Notes: generated by a model not told the origin, from the letters alone. Shown: positions 32,819-41,010, counted from the first letter of the stretch. The stretch is 42,106 bases of DNA from Pseudomonadota bacterium (GCA_005777235.1 SXND01000103.1:1-42106), one strand, 5' to 3'. Translations and numbers: made by a program.

Positions 32819-33636
32819 AACCTCAGGGCGTCTACCAAGCCGTCCTCGGCGTTGCTGCTCGTCACGACATCGGCAGCCGCTTGCACCACGTCGGGCGCGT
32901 TGCCCATGGCAATCCCCAGACCGGCGTGGCGGATCATTTCGATGTCGTTCCGATCATCCCCCACAGCGACGATGGCTTCCGGGGGGATACCGGCGTGCTG
33001 CGCCAGCTGATGCAGGGCCTGCCACTTGGACACCCCGGCCGGAAGGACTTCGAGGATAGAGCCTGGATAGTTTTTATTCGTGAGGTAATGGACCAGAGCA
33101 CGCGCTCCAAGGGTCTCGGCGACGTGAGGATACAGGGCCTGCAGACTGGGGCCATCGGCCATGATACCCATGAGGAACACGCCATAGGGCAGCGGCTGGG
33201 CCATGTCTGCGACGACGCAGCAGTGTGCCCTATTCTCTGCAAGATAGATGCGCTGGAAGGGATGAGCCCGCTCAAGTCTCTCGGTCACGATGTCGATATG
33301 TCCATGGACAGTATCCACATAGGCCATCGGTGGGCTCAGACCCCGTAACAGCGCCAAAGCCTGATGATACACCTCCTCGGCGACATACTGGTGGTGCAGC
33401 GTCTGTCCTGAGGCCAGATCTTTGACCAGTGCCCCATTGTGTACGACAATAGGGCCTGTGAGCTGGAGCGCCTGGGCAAGTGGGCGAGCCGTACGGAAGC
33501 GTCGTCCCGTACACAGGACCACCTGGAGGCCACGGTGCTGGACCGCCAGCACGGCGTCCCGCACCGCCGGGCGCAAGATACCAGCGGGGTCGAGGAGCGT
33601 ACCATCCACATCCAGCGCCAGAAGACGATAACGCAT
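32812..33636 (-). CDS. Cof-type HAD-IIB phosphatase
   Basis: 274 residues. Motif I L-A-L-D-V-D-G-T-L-L-D (residues 6-16) with the nucleophile Asp and acid Asp; motif II L-C-T-G-R-R near 40; C2B cap in the middle; motif III/IV G-V-S-K-W-Q-A-L and V-G-D-D-R-N-D-I-E-M-I (about 225-235). Such enzymes dephosphorylate sugar phosphates, flavin precursors or nucleotides; the substrate is unknown. GGAAGG lies before the ATG. A 16-bp palindrome lies 35 bp upstream. First gene of the HAD-acpS-exonuclease operon. Confidence 0.9.
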   Translation of the reverse strand: MRYRLLALDVDGTLLDPAGILRPAVRDAVLAVQHRGLQVVLCTGRRFRTARPLAQALQLTGPIVVHNGALVKDLASGQTLHHQYVAEEVYHQALALLRGLSPPMAYVDTVHGHIDIVTERLERAHPFQRIYLAENRAHCCVVADMAQPLPYGVFLMGIMADGPSLQALYPHVAETLGARALVHYLTNKNYPGSILEVLPAGVSKWQALHQLAQHAGIPPEAIVAVGDDRNDIEMIRHAGLGIAMGNAPDVVQAAADVVTSSNAEDGLVDALRLW

Positions 33637-33670
33637 GCAGTGCCTTCCCCGGGGACGGTTGCGCGGTAGG

Positions 33671-33686
33671 GGTCACCATGGTGACC
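33671..33686. promoter_or_regulatory. Perfect 16-bp palindrome upstream of the HAD-acpS operon
   Basis: GGTCACCATGGTGACC reads the same on both strands and lies 35 bp before the operon's start codon. It fits a dimeric-repressor operator. No binding protein can be named. Confidence 0.5.
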
Positions 33687-34116
33687 TCTCGGAGCATACA
33701 CGCGCACAGCATACGCTATCCCGCGGGGCCTGAGCAAGCGACGCTGCGCACAAAAGCACGCGTGGCGTGCATCTGCACATCGAAAGGGTGCCACGGTAGC
33801 GTGGATAGTCGGCGTCACGCCCGCTCGGGAAGCGGCCAGGATGGCCACGCTCCCAGGGAGGTGAGGTGTGCCGTGACCAAGCGCCCACGGCCCCAGTGTG
33901 AGCATGGATCCTAAGCAGATGTGTGTAGGTAAAGTATAATGGCAAGTGTGGAAAGACGTTGCCCATGGAACATGCTCTCGGAGGGCAGGGTGCCAGAAAG
34001 ACTGCCTGGCGTCACTCCTGCTCAACAAGACGGTCACCATCGTGCGTAGGTGCGAGGCCTTCCTGCCATCGACAGCGGGAAACAGTGCAAGGTAGCAAGC
34101 CAGAGAGGAAAGTCTG
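33687..34116 (+). promoter_or_regulatory. Intergenic region with promoter and long leader of the HPt-receiver pair
   Basis: TATAAT at 33935-33940 with a weak -35 (TAAGCA, 17 bp upstream). The leader to the ATG at 34117 is about 170 nt and holds a local stem, TGCCAG...CTGGC near 33990-34015. A stretch near 33790-33865 (GGCCACGCTCCCAGGG) resembles part of the REP-like unit at 24157. No gene was found here. Confidence 0.4.
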
Positions 34117-34476
34117 ATGAGCAGCGCCCACGATTTTGACGAGAGCGTCCTTGTGAGTCTGGAGAGGATCGGCGGGACCATCTTAGTGCAACGCATGCTT
34201 GAGCTCTTTCTTGAGCATGCGCCTCAACGCCTCGCTTTGGCTCGGACTGGCTTTATAGAGGGCGATTTTGATGTTATTAGCCGTGCGGCACATTTGCTCA
34301 AGTCCACGGCGGGCCATATGCGCATGAGCCGCATACAAGAGCTGGCCGATCTCATTGAACATTTGGCGCTGACGCAGCAATACGACGCGATTGCCGAGCC
34401 GCTGCAGGAGATCGAAGCAGCGTTTACGCGTGTGGTGCCGATCATAGCTATGCACTGGAGTCAATTAGACGTATGA
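34117..34476 (+). CDS. Histidine phosphotransfer (HPt) protein
   Basis: 119 residues, a single HPt four-helix bundle. The phosphoryl-accepting His59 sits in R-A-A-H-L-L-K-S-T-A-G-H-M, the usual H-x-L-K-G/S-S/T-A pattern. AGAGAGGAAAG precedes the ATG. The stop overlaps the receiver gene by 4 nt (ATGA), so the two are made together. No histidine kinase is adjacent, so the phosphoryl source is elsewhere; a hybrid kinase is expected. Confidence 0.9.
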   Translation: MSSAHDFDESVLVSLERIGGTILVQRMLELFLEHAPQRLALARTGFIEGDFDVISRAAHLLKSTAGHMRMSRIQELADLIEHLALTQQYDAIAEPLQEIEAAFTRVVPIIAMHWSQLDV

Positions 34477-34856
34477 GAAGAATAGCAATCGTTGAAGACA
34501 ATCCCGACAATTTGCTACTTTTTCAGGCGATCCTAGAAGGTGTCTATGCCGTGACAGCTTATGAAACCGGGCCAGAGGCCCTGCAAGGTCTACAGCAATA
34601 TCCGCCTGATTTGGTCCTGCTCGACATCTCTTTACCAGAGATGGACGGCACGGAGGTGCTCCGACGTCTACGGCAGAACCCGACGTTACGGCATCTGCCG
34701 GTCATTGCCTTGACGGCCCATGCGATGGCGGGGGATCGGGAAGCCTTCCTGGCAGCAGGGTTTGACGAGTATATTACCAAACCTATTCTGGATGAGCAGA
34801 TTCTTCTGCATGCCGTCGCGCGCTTCCTCCGGACCTCCTCCCCAGGTGCTGAGTGA
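34473..34856 (+). CDS. Single-domain response regulator (receiver)
   Basis: 127 residues, only a CheY-like receiver. Acidic pocket Glu8-Asp9, phospho-acceptor Asp51 (L-L-D-I-S-L-P-E-M-D-G), Thr81 (A-L-T-A-H-A-M) and Lys103 (I-T-K-P-I). The P-E-M-D-G and A-H-A-M-A-G-D segments are DivK-like. No output domain, so it signals by protein contact or passes the phosphate on. Start overlaps the HPt stop by 4 nt. A 10-bp hairpin follows. Confidence 0.92.
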   Translation: MRRIAIVEDNPDNLLLFQAILEGVYAVTAYETGPEALQGLQQYPPDLVLLDISLPEMDGTEVLRRLRQNPTLRHLPVIALTAHAMAGDREAFLAAGFDEYITKPILDEQILLHAVARFLRTSSPGAE

Positions 34857-34869
34857 GCCTTTGGGTAGC

Positions 34870-34907
34870 GCGGGACGAGAGCACTCGGGCTGTCCCCCTC
34901 GTCCCGC
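34870..34907. terminator. Hairpin between the receiver and Lin0512 genes
   Basis: GCGGGACGAG (34870-34879) pairs exactly with CTCGTCCCGC (34898-34907), 18-nt loop. It separates two convergent units and can serve both; no U-tract. Confidence 0.6.
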
Positions 34908-34930
34908 AGATCTGCCTGCTGCCGCGTCCT

Positions 34931-35272
34931 TCAGGGCAAGTCGAGACGTACCACTGCCGCAGCGTTGGCAATAATCGTCTTATTCACACCGTCGTCTGAT
35001 AACACCTCGAGCCCCCCATGGACGACCTGGACCTCGCCCGTACCGTGGGGTAGGACGGCGAGCACTTGGGCCTTATCCACCGCATCAGGCTGCGGAACCC
35101 CAATAATGACTTCAACACGCATCGAATCCACGTCCATGTTCAAAGCGCGTGCCACACTCAGTGAATTGTGCCACAGGGCATCCCGCAGAGCGCGGACAGC
35201 CGCTTTGGTGTAATCGCCGCCGCGAATATCCGTCCCCATACCCATTTCGGTAACCACGCGTTTCCAGGCCAT
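34931..35272 (-). CDS. Lin0512-family protein
   Basis: 113 residues. G-M-G-T-D-I-R-G-G-D-Y-T-K-A-A-V-R-A-L (about 11-29), M-R-V-E-V-I-I-G-V-P-Q-P (about 51-62) and V-L-A-V-L-P-H-G-T-G-E-V (about 69-80) match the Lin0512 conserved family (about 110-120 residues). The biochemical function of the family is not known. It lies 28 bp after the OsmC gene on the same strand, so the two are probably one operon. Confidence 0.85.
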   Translation of the reverse strand: MAWKRVVTEMGMGTDIRGGDYTKAAVRALRDALWHNSLSVARALNMDVDSMRVEVIIGVPQPDAVDKAQVLAVLPHGTGEVQVVHGGLEVLSDDGVNKTIIANAAAVVRLDLP

Positions 35273-35300
35273 GATGTCGCTCTCCTTGGTTGCTTGGTGG

Positions 35301-35816
35301 CTAAATTGTTCCAGCTGTGTGGAGGGTAGCTGAGACCGGTGGCGTACTCCGCAAGGTCTGGTAGACCACGCAATAGTGCTCGGTCAATTGTAACAGTTGT
35401 GCCAATTGCTCAGGCGTCGCCTCGGTGTCGAGGTCGAACCGTAAACGGATGTCGCGAAAACCCACGGGCGCTTCGCGGCTCACACCCAATGTCCCACGGA
35501 AATCCAGATCTCCCTCTGCTCTCACGGTGCCGCCCTGCACGGGGATCCCCAGAGCCGTGGCGACGGCACGTAAGGTGACTCCGGCACAGGCGACCAGGGC
35601 TTGTAAGAGCATGTCGCCTGAACATGCGGCGAGGCCGTCACCACCCGTTGCGGGGTGGAGACCTGCCTGGACGATAGCCTGCCCCGTGGCGACCGTACAG
35701 ACCATCCCCTCATCAAGATGGCCGCTTGCCGCAAGGGTAATCATTGCCGCCTGCGGTTGGTCGCGGTAGTGCTGCTTGAGTGGTGCTTGTAAGGCACGGA
35801 ATGCTTCAGCTTGCAT
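35301..35816 (-). CDS. OsmC/Ohr-family protein
   Basis: 171 residues from the ATG at 35816 (AAGGAA upstream). T-G-G-D-G-L-A-A-C-S-G-D-M-L-L-Q-A-L-V (about 59-77) and E-H-Y-C-V-V-Y-Q-T-L (about 148-157) supply the two reactive Cys of the family, which reduces organic hydroperoxides. The reading frame extends upstream to 36011 but that part has no homology-like character. First gene of the osmC-lin0512 pair. Thiol peroxidase function is inferred from the Cys pair. Confidence 0.85.
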   Translation of the reverse strand: MQAEAFRALQAPLKQHYRDQPQAAMITLAASGHLDEGMVCTVATGQAIVQAGLHPATGGDGLAACSGDMLLQALVACAGVTLRAVATALGIPVQGGTVRAEGDLDFRGTLGVSREAPVGFRDIRLRFDLDTEATPEQLAQLLQLTEHYCVVYQTLRSTPPVSATLHTAGTI

Positions 35817-36187
35817 GGATGCTTTCCTTCGTGGCAGTCTCCAGACCGAGCACGTCACGCCGCAGGAGCGTGTATGCGTATCCGACGTGAGCCGTACGTT
35901 AGCAGTCTTCTCGGCAGCACACCAGCATCGCCAGGATAATCCTTCCCAGTGATCGCCGGTAAGCGTCACGAGCCATACGTCAGAGAGCGGAGACGGCGGA
36001 GTCAGGCGCAATCATGCCTCAGGCGTCTGTGCGCTGCAGCCCCCACGTCACCTGTGGAGATGGTGCAGAGGTTGCCGACGGCCCTCGACGTTTGAGTGAT
36101 GTCAGGCGCGCAGGACCATACGGCACTATGGTGTGTGCGAGTGGCGTAAACGCCCACAGCGCACCGTGACAGGCCACGCCACCCGGC
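35817..36187. other. Intergenic stretch without a gene
   Basis: The open minus-strand frame running upstream of OsmC here is probably not translated. No clear sigma70 promoter, tRNA or repeat was seen. The osmC promoter must lie at its left edge. Confidence 0.5.
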
Positions 36188-36221
36188 ACCCGGCGTGAGC
36201 CTGAGGAGGCTCGCGCCGGGT
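36188..36221 (-). terminator. Strong hairpin after the LLM oxidoreductase gene
   Basis: 15-bp stem (one G-U pair) with a GAGG loop: arms 36188-36202 and 36207-36221, outer part ACCCGGCG/CGCCGGGT. It follows the stop at 36243 on the minus strand. No U-run. Confidence 0.65.
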
Positions 36222-36242
36222 GGGTACAGGGCTTCAGAGGTG

Positions 36243-37430
36243 TTACGCAGCTCCCACCTTGGCCTTCTTGAAGGCGGGGATCACTTCCTTGCCAAACTTC
36301 TCAATCGAGCCCATGGCTTTCTCATGCGGGATGGTCTCGGTCTGCATAATCAGCATGACTTGATCCACGCCGATCTCTTCATACATCTGGCAGGTCTTGA
36401 TGCACGACGCCGGGTTCCCGGCAATGATCACGCCCCGGTTGGCCAGGGTGGTGCTATCGAGCTGGGCAAAGGCCGCTCGCGCTGCACCCGGACCGGAATC
36501 CAACGACAGGCCGACTTCCTCGGCCATTTTCTTGTGTTCGTCATCCGATTGCCGCAGCCAACGGCCAAAGTCGGCCTGCAGGTGCTCGGGGACACCTCCC
36601 CAGGCTTCCAACAGCTCTTCGTAGGCGTTGATGCGACCCTGAATATAGGGCTTATCAGGTCCAAAGAAGGTCTTCATCGACTGCGCCGCGAGATCCTTGG
36701 CGTACTGATCATCGTCATCGCAGAAGGCGTGCACATTGTTGCCCCAGAAGTCGGTGATGCGTTCGCCGACCGGCTCAGCGGTCTTCAGGGCATCGCGGTA
36801 GATCTTCACGAGATCGGCTAGGACGTTGACGGCGTACGACGTCGAGGACAGCACGCCAATACCGCGCTGCGCCGCCAGCCGGAAGCTGTCTGGGGAGGTG
36901 CAGGCCAGGTACAAGTTCGGATGCGGCTTTTGTAAGGGTTTGGGCAACACGCGCCGTTTGGGCACGTTCCAGTGCTGGCCTTTCCACTCGAACTCCTCGG
37001 AGGTCCAGATCTTCGGGATCATGCTAATGGACTCTTCCCACATGCTGCGCGTATCCCGTGGGTCAATGCCCATACCCGTCTGCTCGTAGGCGTTAGAGCG
37101 GCCCGTGCCGAGTTCCATGCGGCCATCGGTGAGGTGGTCTAGCAAGGCGACGCGCTCGGCAACACGCACCGGGTGATGATAGGGCAGGATGCAGACGCCG
37201 TAGCCAATGCGGATCTGCTTGGTGATGCGGCTGAGGGCGCCAAACATGGCGTCCTGGCTGGGCGAGCCGGAGAAGCCAGTCAGGAAGTGGTGTTCGACGA
37301 ACCACAGGTTGTTAAAACCCACCTGGTCCGCGAGTTCGCATTGCGCCAGGGTTTCTTTGTAGAGCTTGTTCCAGTCAATGTCCGTGCCCTTGTACGGGCG
37401 CTGGCATTCGTAGAGTAGGCCAAATTGCAT
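36243..37430 (-). CDS. LLM-class flavin-dependent oxidoreductase (luciferase-like)
   Basis: 395 residues from the ATG at 37430 (AGGAGA upstream). TIM-barrel landmarks: F-N-N-L-W-F-V-E-H-H-F-L (about 39-50), I-R-I-G-Y-G-V-C-I-L-P-Y-H-H-P-V-R (about 75-91), L-G-T-G-R-S near 112. The early H-H pair and R-V-A-E-R-V-A-L-L-D are typical of alkanal-monooxygenase-like LLM enzymes. The substrate is unknown. It belongs to the same superfamily as the enzyme at 7036 but a different subgroup. It is a single-gene unit with a terminator. Confidence 0.88.
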   Translation of the reverse strand: MQFGLLYECQRPYKGTDIDWNKLYKETLAQCELADQVGFNNLWFVEHHFLTGFSGSPSQDAMFGALSRITKQIRIGYGVCILPYHHPVRVAERVALLDHLTDGRMELGTGRSNAYEQTGMGIDPRDTRSMWEESISMIPKIWTSEEFEWKGQHWNVPKRRVLPKPLQKPHPNLYLACTSPDSFRLAAQRGIGVLSSTSYAVNVLADLVKIYRDALKTAEPVGERITDFWGNNVHAFCDDDDQYAKDLAAQSMKTFFGPDKPYIQGRINAYEELLEAWGGVPEHLQADFGRWLRQSDDEHKKMAEEVGLSLDSGPGAARAAFAQLDSTTLANRGVIIAGNPASCIKTCQMYEEIGVDQVMLIMQTETIPHEKAMGSIEKFGKEVIPAFKKAKVGAA

Positions 37431-37559
37431 AAGACGTCTCCTATGTAGCAACGGGGGAACGTTGCATAATGACACGGCCCTCTGTGCGCCCTGCAGGGCG
37501 TTACAGTGCCCTACTGTATACCATCAGGGCGCTGCTGTCTATCCCGGCGGTGCCATGAT

Positions 37560-37870
37560 GGCCCCGCGGCGCTGTCTACGCCTGGCTGGCATGTAGCACC
37601 AAGCGGTAGCCACCTCCTGGCTCGGTGTGCAGATACCGTGGCTGACGCGGACGTCCCCCAGGCGCTCGCGTAAACGGCTGATGGCCGTATTCAGACGGCG
37701 GCGTTGGCTGTCATCCAGGTCGTCAAAGGGCAGGTGTAAGACCTGCTCCACCATATCACGCCGGGTACAGAGTGTGTCCGCATGCTGGTAGAGATAACAC
37801 CGCAGGTCATAACTCTGGCCACGCAGCGAGACACGGCGGCCCTCGACCCATACCGCTCAAAACGCAGCTC
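37560..37870 (-). pseudogene. Broken OmpR/SARP-like winged-helix domain
   Basis: The minus strand reads R-R-V-S-L-R-G-Q-S-Y-D-L-R-C-Y-L-Y-Q-H-A and then R-R-D-M-V-E-Q-V-L-H ... A-I-S-R-L-R-E-R-L-G-D, the helices of a Trans_reg_C winged helix. A stop precedes it in frame (near 37858) while the next frame reads L-E-A-E-L-R-F-E-R-Y-G, so there is a frameshift. The usual Y-x-T-x-x-G-x-G-Y end is degenerate. No functional start. Confidence 0.55.
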
Positions 37871-38029
37871 GGCCTCCAGCCCCACCGCGTTTCACGGCCA
37901 CGGCGCTGGCCCCGCTGCCGCGAAGTCCGTCAGCCAGGTCCGTCCTACCGCATCGGTTAGGATGTGATCGCCCATCAGATGTCCTGGCGTATGCAGCACC
38001 AGCAGCGCTCCGGTGCTGGGCGGTGTCTG

Positions 38030-38560
38030 CTAGAAGAAGAGCAGCGGAGCAGGATACGACCAGGTGTGGCCATGCAGCGTCAGCGCCATGCTGCCGGCGG
38101 TGCGCTCGATGCGCAGCCCCAGGGCGGGGAGTTGGCGGCGAAGGGACTGCAGGCGGGAGCGGTACAGCGTGTCTGGCGTGTGGCTGTCATCCACACTGCG
38201 GACGTTGTGATGCCACCCCGCCAGTGTCTGTTGGTAGAGGTTGGTCAGCGTTGTGTGCAAATCTTTCCCCGAGGCGGTGCGATACGCCTCGCTCAGGGTG
38301 TACACCTGTCCCAGTTCCGCCTGGGGTAGCACGTAAGCATTGGCCGCCAAATGGGTGGTGGCCGCCTGCAGACTCAGGACCGTACCCGTCGGCCCCAAGT
38401 CTTTGGGCGCGTAGGCCTGGTAATGCTGCGCCTCGGCGGTGACGGCGGCGTGTGTGCCACATACCATCACCAACGCTCCGGGAGCTCTATCCTGGTAAAA
38501 GGCCACGACGGAGAGGGGCAGGCGCCCTGCTACTGCCAGAGCAGGGGCTCAATACGCAAC
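38030..38560 (-). pseudogene. Remnant of an unidentified protein, perhaps the sensor part of the broken regulator
   Basis: An open frame of about 170 codons with protein-like composition (G-A-L-V-M-V-C-G-T-H-A-A-V-T; L-G-P-T-G-T-V-L-S-L-Q-A-A-T-T-H-L) and no convincing start. Frame changes and stops separate it from an upstream piece (R-L-F-Y-D-T-Q-Q-L) and from the winged-helix fragment downstream. It may be one decayed regulator of about 350 residues. I do not recognise the N-terminal domain. Confidence 0.4.
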
Positions 38561-38648
38561 TGCTGGGTATCGTAGAACAGGCGTCGCAACGTACGCGATC
38601 ACAGGGTTGTACCCCATGGCGCCCGCAGCGCACGGTCCTTGGCGTGTC

Positions 38649-39926
38649 TCACCCCTCCCGCATTTTTTGCGGGACAGCTTTCCCACTCACTACATTACAC
38701 TGTGCCCTAGTGTAACCGTCCTGGTGACTGTCTGGAGACGTCAGGGAGCCCCTGGCTGCGTCCATCGATCCCACGTGGCTGTTTCCTTGTACCTCGCAGG
38801 AGTGGGCGCACACCCCGGTGGCGGTACAAGCGTATCTGCACACTATGCAGGCAGAATTGACGTCCTCCCCGCCCTCAAGGACGGGGATTCCCTTCCTTGG
38901 CGTAGCACGTCCGCTACGGAACGCGAGGATGTTGCGTGCCGCGTTGACATCGCGCTCATGCGTGACGCCGCAGCACAGGCAGACCCACGTTCTTACTCTC
39001 AGGCCACGCAGTCCACTCGGGCCAGAGCGTGCGCCACAGGCCGAGCACGTGACACTGGAAAATCGTTCGTTGCCGTCAACACAGCGACCAGTAAGCCTCT
39101 TGGCTTTGTAGTGCAACTGGCGTCTGACGATGCCCCATGCGGCATCATACGTTGATTTGGCCAAAGGTGTTTTGGCGAGCGTGGTACTGGAGACATCACC
39201 GATGACGATGAGCTTGGCACGCCTGGTAATAGCCGTCGTCACGTGGTGTGACCAGTCCTTGTGCACATTGGCAATCCTGGCATGGATCGCCTTGGTACGC
39301 TTCTTCTTGTGTGCCCGCTGGGCCATGGCGAGGGCGTCTTCATAGTGACGGGTCAGATTGGCGCGAGAGTATTGGACGCCATCAGAGCAGGTGATTTGAT
39401 GGGTCAACCCCAGATCCATCCCGATCTCCTGCTGCCCCACGGGCTCCGCAGCATCCACCACCTCGCACTGGAGATTGACGTACCAGTGCCCTGGCGCGTC
39501 CTGGGTGAAGCTGCCCGTCTTCACCACCCCAGCAATCGGACGGGAGAGCCACAGGCGGAACCGCTGTCCACAGTAGGTCACGGTGTCGCCGTGCAGGCGG
39601 ATGTAGTTGGCCTTAAAGGGAATCCACCCCAGCGAACGCTTGCGGCTGCGCCACCTGAGCTTGATTTTCTTACACTGTGTGCGGCGCGTGACATACTCGG
39701 TGCAGACTTGCTGGATGGTATCGGCCGACAGGCGTAAGTCCTTCGAGGTGCCGGCGGTCAGTTTGTGCAGAGCGTAGGCCGACAGGAAGGTCTTGTCGCG
39801 GCGCCAGGCCAGGAGACTCACTTCATTGCAGTAATTCCAGACGTCGTTGATCGCACCAGCCATACGCAGCAGATGGGTTCTGGTGGTGGCGTCTTTGATG
39901 CGGTAACGATGCGTCAGGATGGACAT
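38649..39926 (-). CDS. tnpB: RNA-guided endonuclease TnpB (copy 2), stop-loss extension
   Basis: 425 codons from the ATG at 39926. The first about 350 residues align without long gaps to copy 1: Asp171 (G-M-D-L-G-L), Gly243-Asp244 in V-I-G-D-V-S-S in place of the RuvC-II Glu, Glu287 (G-N-E-R-F-S), an intact zinc ribbon (Cys294, Cys297, Cys316, Cys319) and Asp326 (R-D-V-N-A-A). Copy 1 ends at I-P-V-L-stop (CTG TAG); here the same place reads CTT GAG, so translation runs about 75 codons through the element's right end and into IS66 DNA. The extension looks non-native. The RuvC and zinc residues are all present, so this copy is the better candidate for activity. Confidence 0.85.
   Translation of the reverse strand: MSILTHRYRIKDATTRTHLLRMAGAINDVWNYCNEVSLLAWRRDKTFLSAYALHKLTAGTSKDLRLSADTIQQVCTEYVTRRTQCKKIKLRWRSRKRSLGWIPFKANYIRLHGDTVTYCGQRFRLWLSRPIAGVVKTGSFTQDAPGHWYVNLQCEVVDAAEPVGQQEIGMDLGLTHQITCSDGVQYSRANLTRHYEDALAMAQRAHKKKRTKAIHARIANVHKDWSHHVTTAITRRAKLIVIGDVSSTTLAKTPLAKSTYDAAWGIVRRQLHYKAKRLTGRCVDGNERFSSVTCSACGARSGPSGLRGLRVRTWVCLCCGVTHERDVNAARNILAFRSGRATPRKGIPVLEGGEDVNSACIVCRYACTATGVCAHSCEVQGNSHVGSMDAARGSLTSPDSHQDGYTRAQCNVVSGKAVPQKMREG
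38797..38856 (+). pseudogene. 5' fragment of an IS66-family transposase gene
   Basis: 20 codons, QEWAHTPVAVQAYLHTMQAE, match the N-terminus of IS66-type transposases ahead of their coiled coil. The frame stops at the TnpB element and resumes at 40183 with V-G-Q-L-P-A-R-V. Start codon not found. The DNA between 38561 and 38796 holds nothing else that I recognise. Confidence 0.6.
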
Positions 39927-40182
39927 GACGTGAGGCCTTTCCGTGCGGCTGGCTCACGGCGAAGGATTGCCGGGACAGCCGTCCTGCTCATCCCGGACTG
40001 TCGCGCCAGGGTGCGCCAGAGGCGTTGGGCTTCTGAAGGGAGTCGAAGGCTGCTGGATTGTGTCGTTTCCATGATGCAAGTATATATCATCTTGAACTTT
40101 AATGCCACCCTGTTGCTCCTGCGGAGCCAGCGGACTTTCCTCTCCGCCCTGAAGGACGGAGCCCCCAGTCCGCAAAATCCCG
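38857..40182 (-). mobile_element. IS1341-type TnpB element, copy 2, inserted in IS66
   Basis: 1326 bp on the minus strand; the left end is at 40182 and the right end at 38857. Left-end sequence GATTTTGCGG...CTGGGGGCT and the hairpin CTCCGTCC-TTCA-GGGCGGAG match the plan of copy 1. The right-end hairpin is CCCCGTCC-TTGA-GGGCGGGG. Removing the element joins GCAGAA to GTGGGA and restores the IS66 frame (M-Q-A-E-V-G-Q-L-P-A-R-V). The left flank on the element strand is CCAC, as in copy 1. No target duplication, as expected for the IS200/IS605 family. No tnpA. Confidence 0.85.
39914..40072 (-). CDS. 52-residue ribbon-helix-helix-like protein coupled to tnpB (copy 2)
   Basis: Homologue of the small gene at 22692: same length, the same 13-nt overlap with tnpB, and conserved R-L-x-x-E-A-x-R-L, S-G-M-S-x-T-A-V-x-A-I, R-E and R-K-G. 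The conservation at the protein level, with DNA changes between copies, indicates a real gene and not a chance frame. Likely a DNA-binding regulator of the element. The substitution of Pro for Leu in the second helix (A-V-P-A-I) might weaken this copy. Confidence 0.75.
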   Translation of the reverse strand: METTQSSSLRLPSEAQRLWRTLARQSGMSRTAVPAILRREPAARKGLTSCPS

Positions 40183-41010
40183 GTGGGACAGCTCCCCGCT
40201 CGTGTCACACGCCTGGAAGCCCGGCTCACTCACGCCAGATGCACACACCTCCTCTCGGCCGCCTTCTACCGGTGCCCCGGAGACGAAGTCTCGGCCGCGG
40301 ACACCGTCCACGACGCCTCGCAAAGCTGGGGGAAATCCGGGACAGCCAGGGCATCGGCCAGGGTTGTGGCCCCCGACCCAACGCCACGAGGTCCGCCCCC
40401 CCCCAGTGTCCCTGCGGCACCATGGCCTTGGATCGCTTCACGCCGTACTCTACGCATCAGGTGCTTGCACTCCCTCCCCTTACGATGGACGTGACCCACG
40501 GGGTCTTGCGCAGGGATATTGCCCGGCCTGTGGGGCGTGGAGTTCCGCGCCTGTACCGGCCACGCAGGCGAGTGGCTATGGGCCTCGGTGCAGTGCCCTC
40601 ATGGGGGTGGTAGCCGGAACCTACGGCCACGGGCGACGCGTGGTGCAGACCTTCTGTATCTCTGTGTAGCACGTGCGGCTCAGTTTCGGGGCCATCCAGA
40701 CAGTCTTGGACCTGGGGCCGCCCGCCATCGCCCCCTACGAGCGGATCGCGGCCTCCGCACGCACGCCCCCGTCAACTCTATGGATGAGACTCCCTGGTAG
40801 TGTCTCCAGACCCTGGAGTAGCTACGGGGGATGGCCAGCGAGCGGGTGGCCTTTTCTCGGATGCATCCCCGGCGCTCCCAAGAGGCGTTTGCCGCCTTGA
40901 TGGAGGATTGGTCTGGGCTCCTGGGTAGCGATGGGTATGGGGTCTACCAGCAGTGGGGCCCGGCCCGGCTAACCGGCTGGGCGCATCGGATCCGCCCAGC
41001 GCGAGGGGGC
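40183..41010 (+). pseudogene. Main fragment of the decayed IS66-family transposase
   Basis: Pieces in successive frames: coiled coil V-T-R-L-E-A-R-L; S-S-R-P-P-S-T-G-A-P and K-A-G-G-N-P-G-Q-P-G-H (IS66 N-terminal region); Y-C-P-A-C-G; G-T-Y-G-H-G-R-R-V-V-Q-T-F-C; A-P-V-N-S-M-D-E-T-P-W; and R-M-H-P-R-R-S-Q-E-A-F-A-A-L and S-D-G-Y-G-V-Y (DDE domain). At least four frameshifts or stops interrupt it, and the C-terminal third is missing after about 41010. The element cannot move. Confidence 0.85.

Noticed and set aside
32090..33010. 306-codon plus-strand open frame
   Set aside because: Runs antisense through the exonuclease, acpS and HAD genes; composition is not protein-like.
33947..34116. Leader of the HPt gene as a riboswitch
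   Set aside because: I could not match it to the c-di-GMP, cobalamin or other riboswitch consensus that I know; only a weak local stem is present.
33336..34196. 286-codon minus-strand frame reaching into the HPt gene
   Set aside because: It is out of frame with the HAD gene and crosses a promoter region; no homology-like motifs.
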